Of a stretch of 64,000 bases of DNA, positions 23,326-34,539 are shown in pieces. Source of the DNA: Clytia hemisphaerica. Taxonomy: Eukaryota > Cnidaria > Hydrozoa > Leptothecata > Clytiidae. A program made the position numbers and the translations under genes. The stretch covers positions 232,382 to 296,381 of the forward strand of contig CACVBU010000879.1 in the NCBI GenBank assembly GCA_902728285.1. The letters run 5' to 3'. Each line of letters begins with the position of its first letter. The first letter of the stretch is position 1. The notes under the pieces are model-generated. The model was given only the letters and a program-made list of their open reading frames with translations. It had not been told where the DNA came from and made no database searches.

Positions 23326-24022
23326 TTTATGCATGTCCATTATTTTTTATAGCTTAAACAGCTAGGCTTTATTACCAAAAATATTTGTGGCTGTATGATT
23401 TTTTAGGATGCCATTTTTCTTTAGGTTAGCAATATAATTGTTTGGTTTGTCCGCTTTTAAGTAGTGTTAGTTGGCTGACACTTGACAGCAGTGATATTTA
23501 AAAACCAGATTATAGCAACATTTTTTGAGGCCAGCGCTAGCCTAAGGAGGCTTCATTAAACCAGCTTTCTGCCTCTATAATTTTTCTACTAATGTTCTCT
23601 TTGTCAAGCAAAAAAAAGTCTATTAGTACCTTTAAAAAATAGAATTTTACCAGAAAAAAAAATTTACTCTCCTTCTGTAGAGTGATTCGTTGGTGGAAAG
23701 ATAGGATTGTCGGTAGGATTGTTTGTGTTTGTATCGTGCTTGATGAATTTGAATTTGGTACCAATCGGTGTTTCCGTCATTCATGCTCGAACGATTGATC
23801 TCCAACGATTCTTTGGTTCATCAGGCGAGCGCAACACATTTGTCATGTCCGCCATCTTGACACCTTTGTTGTTTGTTTGTTGTGAGAAGTAAAAAAGTGT
23901 GGTATGGTTCGATGCGGCAATTTGGATGTGTCAATCATCGCCTTTCTTATCTCTGCTTTATGGATTTTGTGATGGATTTTCATCAAGTAAGGTGCACTTT
24001 CCAAACATTAGAAAGAAACATT

Positions 24023-25018
24023 GTATGCAGAGGGGTTCTAGGTCCCCCCAGAAAATTTAGCCCCCCCCTAAAAATTAGTTACCCCCTGACATGAAACCTC
24101 TCAGCCCCCAGTAGAATAACCTAAGGTAAGAAGGATCAACAGATAAAATAAAGATGAAACAAAGATGCTATTTTACACGAAACGAAGACTTTTTTATAAA
24201 CTAAGAAGAAACAAATATAAACTATAAATGTAAACTATAAAAACTGTGAAACTTTAAAAATACAAACTATATGAAATGATGTACATTTAGGAAAACCAAG
24301 TTCCTCGACTTAAGACACAAACTACATGAAAACTTATTGAATTTAGTATTAGATCATACTAAAACTTACTTTCAAAAAAACTTCACACTTAAGAATGAAA
24401 AACCTAAATAGGTCCTTTTACGGAGCTGATTATTAAGTGAAATGTTCTAAAAATCATAGGGATATTAACAAAATTAATTTATGAAATACCCTGGAATAAA
24501 TTTTGATATAATACATCCATCCTTGCAACAAATAAAATATAGCATTTTAATGTGCAAAGAAAATATGATGATAAACAGAAAGAAAACTAAAGAGCAAGAA
24601 GGTGAGTAAAGAACTGAAAACTACAATGATCTTTTGTATTTGAGGGTTTTTTTTATTTAATACAATTTAGTAAAAACACTAGTAAATTTTTAAAAAACGA
24701 AAGGAAGAAAAAAAGAAAGTGAAATAAAGGGGGAAATCTGAACACATAGCAATCTTTAATAAATATAACGGCACAGGACAGATGTTTAAAAACTTTCTTG
24801 ATATAAAAGTTGGACTAAAACAATGAATCTGTGGATTGAAAGCAGAAAAAGATTACTCCCAATTTTATACAAAGCCAGCCCCCAGATCTTTCACATGCAG
24901 TTGTAGGTCCCCCCAGCAATATAGGTACCCCCTAAAAATTAAATTTTGCCAGCCCCCAGCCAGAATATTGTAAAAAAAAATTAGGTCCTCCCTAATCTCT
25001 GGGGGGGGTTCATACCAT
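24023..25018. mobile_element. ~1-kb insertion with C-rich ends
   Basis: Absent from both sister copies of the duplication, which read straight through. Its left part has 'ctaggtccccccag', 'agccccccccta' and 'gttaccccctga'. Its right part has 'gtaggtccccccag', 'ggtaccccctaaaaa' and 'agcccccagcc'. The interior is AT-rich and non-coding. A possible short duplicated target 'agaaa' flanks it. Confidence 0.75.
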
Positions 25019-25289
25019 GAAGAAAATGTAGGGCACTCCAAGTTCAAGCGATTCGTAATTCCACAAAACAATTGTTAATGGTGTGAATTTTCTATCTGAT
25101 TGATATTTGGTTCAGGAATAGAAAAGTTGGTAATGAACTTTACTTTGTCCTTCAGTTAGACTAAGAATCCTGGCGCTTTTCCTGGGATCATTCTGCCATT
25201 TTTCTTGGGTATAGCGGCTAAGATGTTGATATAATGACCCAGAAAAATGTGACCCACTTTAATTGAAGGAGTGACTACACAGGTTTATT

Positions 25290-26140
25290 TAAAGCTCATC
25301 CAGTGACAACCTTTGCAGCGTCTGGTCGTCCGATTGCTAACAGTGCACCGTATAACTGTTCTTTTGTAGGCTTTCCCCTGTGACATAATCTTCCAGTAAT
25401 GGTTCTACAGGGTCTTCTGTTGATTCAAGTCTCTTGATAAATGCATATTTGTAGTTTAATATCTATCTTGGCAAGTTGTCATTATCAGTACATGGCAGAC
25501 TTCAATTTAATTGAAAAGTTAAAGACTCTCACAAAAAGTTTTGTTTCCAAAATAATGTACAAATTTCTGCGCGATCAAACAACCTTCTTTGCTTACACTC
25601 AATTCATGGTATTTGCCTTCAAAAACTTCGCGGTAATCACAGGGAGTGCTTCCAGGTCGATGAGGGTGGTCATTTTTCACTTAGTGCGAAAATTAATGTT
25701 TTGCCCTTAGAATTAAAATCTTTTTTATTTTGACAAAAATTTCGAAATTTTTTTGTTTACAGCAAACAACTTTCCAACAGAATATTTTTTCAAATTATAA
25801 ATATGTTCAGAATTTTTCAGAAAAGTCATCCAAAAAATTAAAAGAATTACAAAAATAGCTAAAATTTGCTAATTTTACCAGTTTAACTACCCAGGTAGTA
25901 AAATATTTTCAACAATTAACATATAGATACCACCAATTTTAGTATTTAACTACTCTGGGTAGTATTTTTTTTTTTCGATTTTTCGTCACACCACCACCGT
26001 AGTAAACATCATTATGTCTGAGATTTTAATACCGACCCCCCTGGTGGCTGCTCCACCGTTCCTCGTGAATCTTGAAGAACGTGAATAACCCCAACGCCAT
26101 TGGGCGCACTCGGCCGGGCGTCAATATTACTGTCCGTTTT
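25290..26140 (-). pseudogene. ankyrin/Death-like gene remnant, copy 1
   Basis: Minus-strand fragments, upstream to downstream: INIDARPSAPNGVGVIHVLQ (ankyrin-like), DHPHRPGSTP, then FIKRLESTEDPVEPLLEDYV and PTKEQLYGALLAIGRPDAAK with VVTG and stop. The last piece resembles the final helices of a Death domain (T-x-L-x-x-AL-x-x-IGR-x-DVA). Frames change between pieces and stops intervene, so it is not intact. The Death assignment rests on a short motif; other helical adaptors are possible. Confidence 0.4.
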
Positions 26141-26150
26141 TTTGTTTTAT

Positions 26151-27790
26151 TTTGCACTTTGCCAAATGCGACGTGAATTTTAGGTTTAGTGACCCAAAAA
26201 ATTTGAAACTCACAAATGCATAAAATTTTTTAACAAGGTAGTAACAAAATGGGGTCATTTTGTTACTTCATTCATTTGTTTGTCTATTGCCTGCTATTAC
26301 TTTTAAACCCTCTACCTTAAAACTTTATTAATGCTTTAGCAACTTGCTTCTTTGCTACTTGGTTCGTTTATTCTTCGCCACTTTGTGCAAACTCAGTGTT
26401 TTTGAAGCAGCGATTCAGACCTCGTAAAACCATAATGTCAATCTGGCTTTAACAATACGTCCTTACCGATTCTACTTCTGAAAGAATAAATCTATCTCAA
26501 CATATGTTCGATCAATGTATGAGCATGAATCTGGTAATGTGGCCCACTTTTCGATTTATTAATTTCCCTACTTTGAGGCTTTGGTGAAATCTCTATAGGT
26601 ATATAGTCATATCAAATCTTTTTGTTTCTGGTCAATCTTGATATGGGCAATCTTAAACAGTCATTTTTTCTGATATAACAGGTACTCAAATTTTCCTAAA
26701 AGGGGCTTTGTTTCAAAATGTGAACAGAAAATAAGGTTTTTAAAAAAATGATCAACATCATTGTATTATAATTCATCAACAACATGCTTTTTCCAGCTTG
26801 GTTTTTGTTGTTCTCACAGCCAGAGGATATGAAAATTGAAAAACACAGTCAGAACCGCCAAAAAAAGTTTTTTTGGCATATAAAATCAAAAATGTTGCGG
26901 ACTAGTTTTTACATTTTAAATCCTTTCCAGATAATGGGAAACTAGAGCAAGATGCCAATTATATTGGTCAACGCGAAAAATTGTTTTGAAGTGAACAGCG
27001 TCTTGTTTCCGTTCACATTTTTGAGTTATGTCTGCACACTATTTAATCCTTTAAATTTTTCAAGGAGTTATCCTTACTCAGCTGAATCATTTTTCTATGT
27101 CAAGGGTTACATTTGGGGTCATTTTATACAAATTTGAAGTCTCAAAGGCTATTTGTTGGGAGACGGTGAAACAAAACAGTTGCTCCAAAAATCAGTTATG
27201 TCCGCAACAAATTATGAAGTTTTCTCAGCCTCCAAACACCAATTTTAGGTTTCTTTGACAAATTATTGCATGTAAGGTCATTTTAAGTTGGTTACAACCA
27301 GAAAAAAGTTTCATAATTATTTGCCATTGGCAAGATTTCCAGTTTATTTACCTCTTTCATATGTATTTCATGTTGCAGACATAACTATTTCGTATTATAT
27401 GGAAGTAATGCTTTGGCTATCAGAAATAGAAAACAAATACTCTGATGCCAATTTAAGGTCCAAAATTAAAATTTTAACAGAAGAATAAACTTTTTGTTTC
27501 TTTGAAAATGATGGTTCTGAACCTGTGAGCTTGAGTAAAGGATAAATCATGCATTAATTTGCATATTAAATTCCTTGTGTAGTGTTCACACAACATAATC
27601 TACTACACATTCACTTACAGACTAGTTAGAATTGTCAGTTTGATTAAGCCCTGATATCTATGTTTTCTGAAAATTGAAGTCATTAATAAAAAAATTATCC
27701 AGGAATAAAAGTGAAATTCAAAACTTTATTTTTTCCAAATTTTTTCACCAATTTGGGTGACAATACCAGATTCATGCTCTTATATATAAT
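26151..27790. other. no gene recognised
   Basis: AT-rich with short ORFs only (for example 26,952-27,137 and 27,288-27,488) and no identifiable domain. Confidence 0.5.
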
Positions 27791-27796
27791 AAAGCT

Positions 27797-28256
27797 TTAC
27801 TGGTTTGCAGGCCACCGTGAAGACACATGGGCCTCTATAAACCGCTCGTACTTTTTACAATGATCTTTTTTAAATAGAGTTTTTTTTCGCGGGCTCCCCC
27901 GGACTTTCCATTTTGTGTTGTCTTCATTGATTTTAGCATTCATTTTTTTGGCTTCCTTACACCATTCTTTAATTATCTGTCTTTCAATTTTGGTCAAATC
28001 CTCTGTCTCTCGGTAAGGAAAGCCTTTTTCTTTTGTTATTGCTTGCAACACTGTGTTCTTGTCCTCTTTGTTCGTAAATGTGACTTTAATTGGTCGGTAT
28101 CTCGCTTTATCTTCTCTTTCTTTCGTAAATTTCCCGATCCGCTGCGTCTCGGTAATCTTTATATTCCTCAGATGGAGCCGCTGACCAATAATTTTGCCAT
28201 GGATAAATTCTTCGTCCTCGGTTTTTGTTTCTTCTTCAGTTTCATATGATTTTCAT
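27797..28256 (-). mobile_element. LINE ORF1-like protein fragment, ~150 codons
   Basis: Open minus-strand frame from just after a TGA at about 28,254. It has an acidic start (ETEEETKTEDEEF), RYRPIKVTFTNKEDKNTVLQ, then EDLTKIERQIIKEW, KWKVRGSPRKK and a basic tail. 'RPI-x-VTF-x-NK-x-D' followed by 'EDLTK' and 'VRG' is the layout of the nucleic-acid-binding ORF1-type proteins of animal LINEs. No ATG starts the frame. Immediately upstream, the bases resemble the BTB coding text GNFKESLTK of 29.2 kb, so the piece looks fused to a BTB fragment. Confidence 0.55.
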
Positions 28257-28698
28257 ATGATTTTCCTTTTAACGTCACTCTCTTCGTTAGGGATTCTTTA
28301 AAATTACCACGTGATCTTTTTAAGCATTTTCCTTATTCTTGTGACCTTGTCACAAAGACAGTCATCCATAAAACCCCCTTCATGTGCAAAAACGTAGATT
28401 AAAAGATGTTCTTTTAATGATACGGAATGGAGGCGTGCCTCTATGCTGACAAAGCAGAATAAGCAATTTTAATATTATTTATAAAATCCATAACTGTTTT
28501 GAAGGGTCAGAAATGCCGCGTTCTTTTTCACTAAAATTGTGAGCACGATCAAATTGAAATTGTGCCATTGAATAGAAGTAGGTTTCCAAGAAAGCCAATT
28601 CTTGCGTGATGGGTAAATTTACGTGTCAGTTACCCTACAAGAATGGAAAGAACCAGCAGGCACAATAGAATTTTTTCCTGGGGTGTCTTCGTGCCAAT

Positions 28699-29468
28699 CT
28701 AGTCCTTCATTTTCTTCCGTCTTTTTCCTTTCGCAGTACGACCCGTGTTGTCGGGTTTGTTGATGTCAACGTAGTCCATCTGTGTACGGATAATATGTAG
28801 AATACCGTGGTGTGCGGCGTAATGGAATGGCGGGTTATTGTGGCGTTGTTGTTAGTCTAACGTATCGTTCGGCTGAAAAAGAGATAAAGGTGAGAATCTC
28901 AATGAGTTGTAGAGCACTTGGAAAACCATTATGAAAATGCTGAAACTGCAGTTCTTCATCCATGAAGATATGCAAGCAAATTTTGTTCCTGTTCATTTCA
29001 CCTTGTTAACTTATTTGTTCGTCCAGGAAAAATCTAAGTGCGAGGACTATGAAAATAGAATGATCTTCCACAAAAGCACAAAGGAATGCAACAAATAATA
29101 AGTCTTAAATAAGTCTTGCTTACAATCATTCCGATGTTCATATTGTTCATATTGCTGATACTGGTTGAACCGTTCATGCCATTTATTTTGATGCCGCTCC
29201 CATTAGTTTCTTTGAAAGATTTTAAGTTTCCACTTTTTGTTAGGGATTCTTTAAAATTACCATTGAACATTTTCTTGAAATATTCAGAGGCCAAAGATAA
29301 AATCATTGTGTGTACATGGAACTCTTCATCTTCTACAACCAAAACAGCATCACTTCCTTCCCATGGTTTGGAAAACCGCGATTCATTTTGTATTCTCCAG
29401 CATTTGACTGTTGGTTGTTCTTCTAGTACATTTGTCTGACTTTTCCTTTTACCAGCTGTCCCATTCAT
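28699..29468 (-). pseudogene. BTB-ankyrin protein, two exons with one stop
   Basis: Exon 1 (29,468-29,124, 115 codons, ATG start) encodes a BTB/POZ start: FSKPWEGSDAVLVVEDEEF, HVHTMILSLASEYFKKMF and NGNFKES. It ends at a good GT donor in phase 0. After a 251-bp intron, exon 2 (28,872-28,699) follows a T-rich tract and AG. In phase 0 it encodes an ankyrin repeat (NNPPFHYAAHHGILHIIRT, DINKPDNTGRTA) and a basic tail. One TAA at 28,854-28,852 sits before the repeat. BTB domains dimerise and often recruit Cullin-3; BTB-ankyrin proteins are known. It could be recently dead, or the stop could be an assembly error. Confidence 0.65.
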
Positions 29469-29728
29469 GTTAAATCTGTCTTTGTTATATCTTTTGTTTT
29501 ATTTGATTTTAATCTATAAAATGTGTAAATTGGTGGTTACTATAAACCATTTATAGAACAATGTTAAAAAAAGATCATAAAAGTGGATAAACGTAAAAAT
29601 TGTACATCATTTTGTTACCTGAAAAATTTTCGTCCCATAAGTATTAGTTATCGCAAACATTGTCTTTGTGAACGATTTCAATTTTACAGCTGCTTTCTCT
29701 CTAGATAATCTTGGTTCATAAATTCCTT

Positions 29729-30385
29729 CTAAACAGTGGTATAACCACCTTTCCCAAGGATCTCATCCTCTAGAGTGTATTTTTTGAAAAACTTATTAGC
29801 TGAAAAGTACATCACATATCTTTCCAGGGCAAAGAATAGTGTCCAGTTATCTGTCATGACTGTTTTCCTATTTTTCATAAACCATTCTAATTGCTTTTGG
29901 AGCACAAGATTTGGTAGCACGGACAGGGCTTTCAGGGCAACGTTTGATAGTGGAGTCAAGTCATTCCAGAGATTGATCAAACGAGTGATTTCTTCAACAA
30001 ATCTTTTTCCAACTGCACCACTTGGAATGTTGAACTAGTTCTTTTGCCAATGACTGATTTCGTTGAATGTGGCTGAAAGGATTTGATCGAGGTCATTAAA
30101 TGTGTGATTTGCCCATACTTTTGGTTCAAAGCGGTTTTGATCAAAGGTTTCTGACGTCAATTTGTCATCTGGCGTTTGTGACGTCACCTGGTTTTGTGTA
30201 GAAGTTTCGGTTGATACTGGAGCAACTTCATGATTTTTGATACAACGATTTCTATGCCTAGTCCGTCCTCCCTTACTTTGAAAATCGTTACCACATATGT
30301 CACAAGAATAGGTTTCAGCTCGACTCTGTGATGGTTGGAATGGCGGTAAAGTTTTGCCGGATGATACGGAGGGCTTTTTCTTTTA
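29729..30385 (-). mobile_element. non-LTR retrotransposon N-terminal ORF fragment with C2H2 finger
   Basis: Frame reads SRAETYSCDICGNDFQSKGG and RTRHRNRC (a C2H2-type finger as in R2/NeSL-like LINEs). A linker follows, then FNEISHWQKN, a TAG, FNIPSGAVGKRFVEEITRL and ALKALSVLPNLVLQK. 'HW-x-x-NLF-x-x-PSG-x-x-GK' before 'LILQKP' is a block I associate with the region upstream of RT in animal LINEs. After LVLQK the similarity ends, so the element is 3'-truncated. Confidence 0.6.
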
Positions 30386-30424
30386 ACGAGATATGATTTT
30401 TTGGGTGAACAGTTGGAAAAACGA

Positions 30425-31560
30425 CTTTCCTTCTATTGAGGGATTCATTGGTGGAAAGATAGGATTGTCGGTAGGATTGTTCATGTTGGTATCGTGCTGG
30501 ATGAATTTGAAGCAGTTTGGTACCAATCGGTGTTTCTGTCATGCGCGAACGATTGATCTCCAACGATTCTTTGGTTCATCGGGTGTGCGCTACACGTTTG
30601 TTACGTCCGCCATCTTTATTGTGAGAAATAAAGTGTGGTACGGTTTGATGCGGGGGATGTAGCTGTTGAATTTCGATGTGTCAATCATCGTCTTTCTTAT
30701 CTCCGGTTTATGGATTTTGTGATTTTGTGTTTTTCATCAAGTAAAGTGCACTTTCCAAACATTAGAAAGGAAATGTAGGGCATTTCAAGCTCAAGTGATT
30801 CGTACTTCCACAAAACAATTGTTAATGGTGTAATTTTCCATCTGATTGATATTTGTTTCAGAAATAGAAAAGTTGGTAATGAACTTTACTTTGTCCTGCA
30901 GTTATACTAAGAATCTTGGCGCTTTCCTGGGATCATTCTGCCATTTTTTTGGGGGTTTTAGCGGCTAAGATGTTGACAACCCACTTTAATTGAATGAGTG
31001 ACTAAAATCAATGGAATTGGATTACAGGTTTATTTAAAGCTCATCCAGTGACAACCTTTGCAGCGTCTGGTTGTCTGATTGCTAACAGTGCACCGTATAT
31101 ATCTTTTGTAGGCTTTCCCCTGTGACATAATCGTCCAGTAATGGTTCTACAGGGTCCTCTGTTGATTCGAGTCTCTTGATAAATGCATATTTGTAGTTTA
31201 TCTATGTTGGCAAGTTGTCATTATCAGTACATGGCAGACTACAATTTAATTGAAAAGTTAAAGACTCTCACAAAAAGTTTTGTTTCCAAAATAATGTACA
31301 AATTTCTACGCGATTAAAACGACCTGCTTCGCTTACACTCAATGCAGGGTATTTGCCTTCAAAAAGGGGAGTGCTTCCAGGTCGATGAGGGTGGTCCAGT
31401 CGATCTTCCTCTTTCACTGTTTATAATAATCCTTTAGCCAATTCTTTTGCATTTTAAGAAGTGTGGCTACTCCTCCGTTCCTCGTGGATCTTGAAGAACG
31501 TGAATAACCCCAACGCCATTGGGCGCACTCGGCCGGGCGTCAATATTAATGTCCGTTTTT
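30425..31560 (-). repeat. segmental duplication, copy 2
   Basis: Uninterrupted counterpart of 23,674-26,150. It contains the same ankyrin/Death-like remnant (30,990-31,560, minus): KYAFIKRLESTEDPVEPLL and IYGALLAIRQPDAAKVV, with IRQP in place of IGRP. Frames are also disturbed here. Confidence 0.88.
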
Positions 31561-31872
31561 TTTTATTTATTTTGCACTTTAGACTTAATTTATAGACTTA
31601 AAACTTTATCTATATAAAATCCAATTAAAATAAGTCCAAAATATCTCTTTGACCCTGTGTTATGGCCTCTAAGACTTTGAATTTTGTAAACCACCAACCT
31701 TGTCTAGTTTTGTCTCAATGAGTCGAAGCTTTTTTAAGAAATGTCTTTTCTCTTTATTGCTTTCGTCAGCATATTTTCTTTTATTGACTCTGATTGATAA
31801 CAAGCTTAATAATACTGTTGGTGTATTTTCGTCAAGTGGGGGCTTTCTGAAACATTTATTCCTTTCGTGATT

Positions 31873-32244
31873 TCAGATTTTGTAAGTCCAATCTTTTTTC
31901 ATTCCCCAGACATAATCCCAACCCTTTTCATTGAAGTAATCCAAGACTTTGATTTCTACAGTTTTCAACACACAGGTCAATTGAATCATATGTGAATATC
32001 TTAAAGGTTCTAGCATGAAAGTGATGTCAGACTTTCTTTCTGACGTCCAGTAGAGAAACTCTCTCACATCAGAAAACACTTCAAGACTAACATCGTTTAA
32101 CATAATTTTACGACCCTCTATTTTTGTAAAGGATGATTTGATTAACTGTTTCAGATACTTGTTTTGACCGAGTATGGCTTTGTGGCAAACAACTATGTTT
32201 TCTCCAATTACGATCTTCATATCATAAAATTCCTTGTTTTGCAT
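31873..32244 (-). CDS. BTB-like domain protein, 123 aa
   Basis: Minus-strand frame whose first ATG is at 32,244 (MQNKEFYDMKIVIGEN). It continues VVCHKAILGQNKYLKQLIKS, IMLNDVSLEVFSDVREFLYW, and an end with EIKVLDYFNEKGWDY. D-x-K-(I/V)-x-(I/V)-GE then CHK-x-IL-x-x-x-S/KYL is the BTB core (strand, then helix A2), and the 'F-x-x-V-x-EFLYW' block is the A4 region. The protein ends without a partner domain. It sits directly downstream of copy 3 of the duplicated module, whose bases supply the sequence just before the start. Could be a short gene or the exon of a larger one. Confidence 0.5.
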   Translation of the reverse strand: MQNKEFYDMKIVIGENIVVCHKAILGQNKYLKQLIKSSFTKIEGRKIMLNDVSLEVFSDVREFLYWTSERKSDITFMLEPLRYSHMIQLTCVLKTVEIKVLDYFNEKGWDYVWGMKKDWTYKI

Positions 32245-32269
32245 CAATGCGGATGTGGGAGTTGAATTT

Positions 32270-32500
32270 GGATGTGTCAATCATCGTCTTTCTTATCTCC
32301 GCTTTATGGATTTTGTGATTTTGTGATTTTCATCAAGTAAAGTGCACTTTCCAAACATTAGAAAGGAAATGTAGGGCACTCCAAGCTCAAGTGATTCGTA
32401 CTTCCACAAAACAATTGTTAATGGTGTGAATTTTCTATCTGATTGATATTTGTTTCAGGAATAGAAAAGTTGGTAATGAACTTTACTTTGTCCTTCAGTA
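32270..32500 (-). repeat. segmental duplication, copy 3 (short)
   Basis: About 230 bp nearly identical to 30,665-30,900, from 'gatgtgtcaatcatcg' to 'tttactttgtccttcag'. Only this part of the module is present. Confidence 0.9.
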
Positions 32501-32919
32501 AGTCAAACCACCTTTGAGTTTCGGTCTGAATCTTTAGTTGTTCAAATTTACCACTAACAAGGTAAAATTTTGATGAAAGCTTTTCATTTAGTTTTCTTTA
32601 ATTTTTACATACTAAGCAATTATATGTTGAAATCTATGGGGAGAGTCCATCATGTTGCTATGGTCTGATTTTTCAAAAAAAATTAATACTTGGCCTCTTC
32701 ATAAACATAATAGAAATTCTTTTGCAGCCTGGATGATTTTTTTCAAAATTTTCAAACAACTGGTCTGTAGCTTGAGCAAAACATTTTAAATGATTATGTT
32801 CTAGGTTTTAGGGCTTTAGTGCCTTGCAGACTACATTTTTTACATTAATTTTATTTATTCAAATTTTTGTAATTACTTAATATCTGTAAAGAGCAATTAA
32901 AGTCATCCAAGACACAAAA

Positions 32920-33545
32920 ATTTGGCCAGCCTTTGGGTGCAGGTGGGTTTGGCATGTTGTTGGACAGAATTATGCTCATTTTGACAGCTTTCAGTCTGAG
33001 GAGATTGCTATCAAACTTCAACATAAAAACATTTTAAAGACCTCACGTACATTTTTACATAATCATATTCCCATTATATTTTGATGGAATATTGGAATGC
33101 AAAAACATTGCAATCTGTTCTTAACGAAAATAATGAAAAAAAGACATCAGGCCCATGTAAAATAAGGAACTTTGGATCCTATAAAAACTTAACCGATATG
33201 TCTTCTCCAACAACCTCACTAGAAATAAACTTGACAGGCACATATCCATACTGTGCACCAGAAAAGTTCTGTGGTGAATCTGCTACATTTAAAGCTGACA
33301 TGTATTTGCTCAGTATATGTCTATGACAAATTGCAACATGCTAAAAACCTTATACTAACACACATCATGAAGTTATCATCTTTAATCTTGTCACTCATAA
33401 CTTGAGACCACACAATATACCCGATAACATAGAAGAACTCTATTCACAGTTGATCATCCAGTGTATGGACAATTGTAAAGAAAAACGAATGGATGCATAT
33501 GCAATTCTTTCTAGAACATTTTTAATTACATTTTTAACTAGTGAA
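32920..33545 (+). pseudogene. protein-kinase-like remnant
   Basis: Plus-strand pieces in order but in changing frames: LGAGGFGML (glycine loop), FDSFQSEEIAIKLQHKNILK (helix C), LMEYWNAKTLQSVLNE (hinge), CKIRNFGSYKNL (DFG position, Asp replaced by Asn), LTGTYPYCAPEKFCGES (APE), FKADMYLLSIC, then NIPDNIEELYSQLIIQC and KRMDAYAIL (C-lobe end). The VAIK lysine and an HRD loop are not visible. At least two frame changes and a stop separate the parts, so it is a dead gene. It sits between the BTB ORF and the SET gene. Confidence 0.6.
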
Positions 33546-33662
33546 ACATTACATGCATATATTTTTATATATAGGTTAGTTTTATATTTAGAAACAAAAT
33601 AAAAACGAAAACATACATTTTTATTTCATATTTACAGAAGAATCTTTACATACATATCGCTA

Positions 33663-34268
33663 CCTTAATTCAAAAGGGGCCTATGTCCATTTTTATGAAA
33701 TTTGATCTCTGGTTCATTTGCTCTCTTTTGATGTACATAACAAGTAGTTTTTAAAGTTAAAAAGGCTTAAAACTTCATACTGAAGCTCTGATAAAAGTGA
33801 TTTTTAATTCAAAAGAGGCCTAAATCCATTATTTTTTTAACAATGAATAAGTTTGTTAAGTTTTGAAGAGGCCTAAGTCCAATTGAATTGCAAATAGGCC
33901 TAAGTCCATGCATCCTAAAAAGTTTGAGTTTTTCTTTATTGTACTGAGATTGTCTTTTCTCTTTATCTTGAATCTAGGTGTAAGTGGCTTTATTTTGGAA
34001 TGTCATGTGTGCAGGTTTTGAAGTTTAAAAGGCAAAAATTAACACTTGCACGTTTTTCAAAATTTATGTTTAATTCAACAAAGACCTACAAAAATATCTA
34101 CTTTCCAAACGGATGCCTTTTCATTGGAAAAACAACTTATAGCATGACTTTCAGAAAACATTTACTTCAAAGCTTTAACATCAAAAATGGTTTCAGAATC
34201 AAGAAAAAACTTTAATTGCAATTTTCTCAAAATGACCAAAATGGACTTAGGCCCCTTTTGAATTAAGG
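33663..34268. mobile_element. TA-flanked inverted-repeat element, 606 bp
   Basis: Ends 'ccttaattcaaaaggggcc' and its inverse, arms about 32 bp with one mismatch, flanked by TA. Several internal 'ggcctaagtcca' copies. It ends 270 bp upstream of the SET-gene ATG. The 71-codon ORF inside is not supported. Confidence 0.88.
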
Positions 34269-34539
34269 TAGCAATATAAGGGTTATGACTTTTAGGGGGC
34301 GTTATGATTTTTTAGGGGGTTTAAGAACACCCCTCATAACTTTTATGAAATATTGATTTTTGACTTCTGATTGGAACATTTATGTTTTTATTTGGATTGA
34401 CAACTGGTTCGCTTCGTTCAAAGATTTTCATTTGAAATCTTTTGCAGTTGGAATCCCTTTAATTGCACTGTGTTTATTTTTATTTCAGATAATAATAAAA
34501 TGATATAAAATGATATAAAGAATTTGCAACCTGGAAAAA

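Larger units (their letters stand above)
23674..26150 (-). repeat. segmental duplication, copy 1 (interrupted)
   Basis: Matches 30,425-31,560 in order, and in part 32,270-32,500. Shared blocks include 'gatctccaacgattctttgg', 'catcaagtaaggtgcacttt', 'cacaaaacaattgttaatgg', 'tcatccagtgacaac' and 'cattgggcgcactcggcc'. Copy 1 is interrupted at 24,010-25,020 and 25,665-26,040. Confidence 0.9.
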
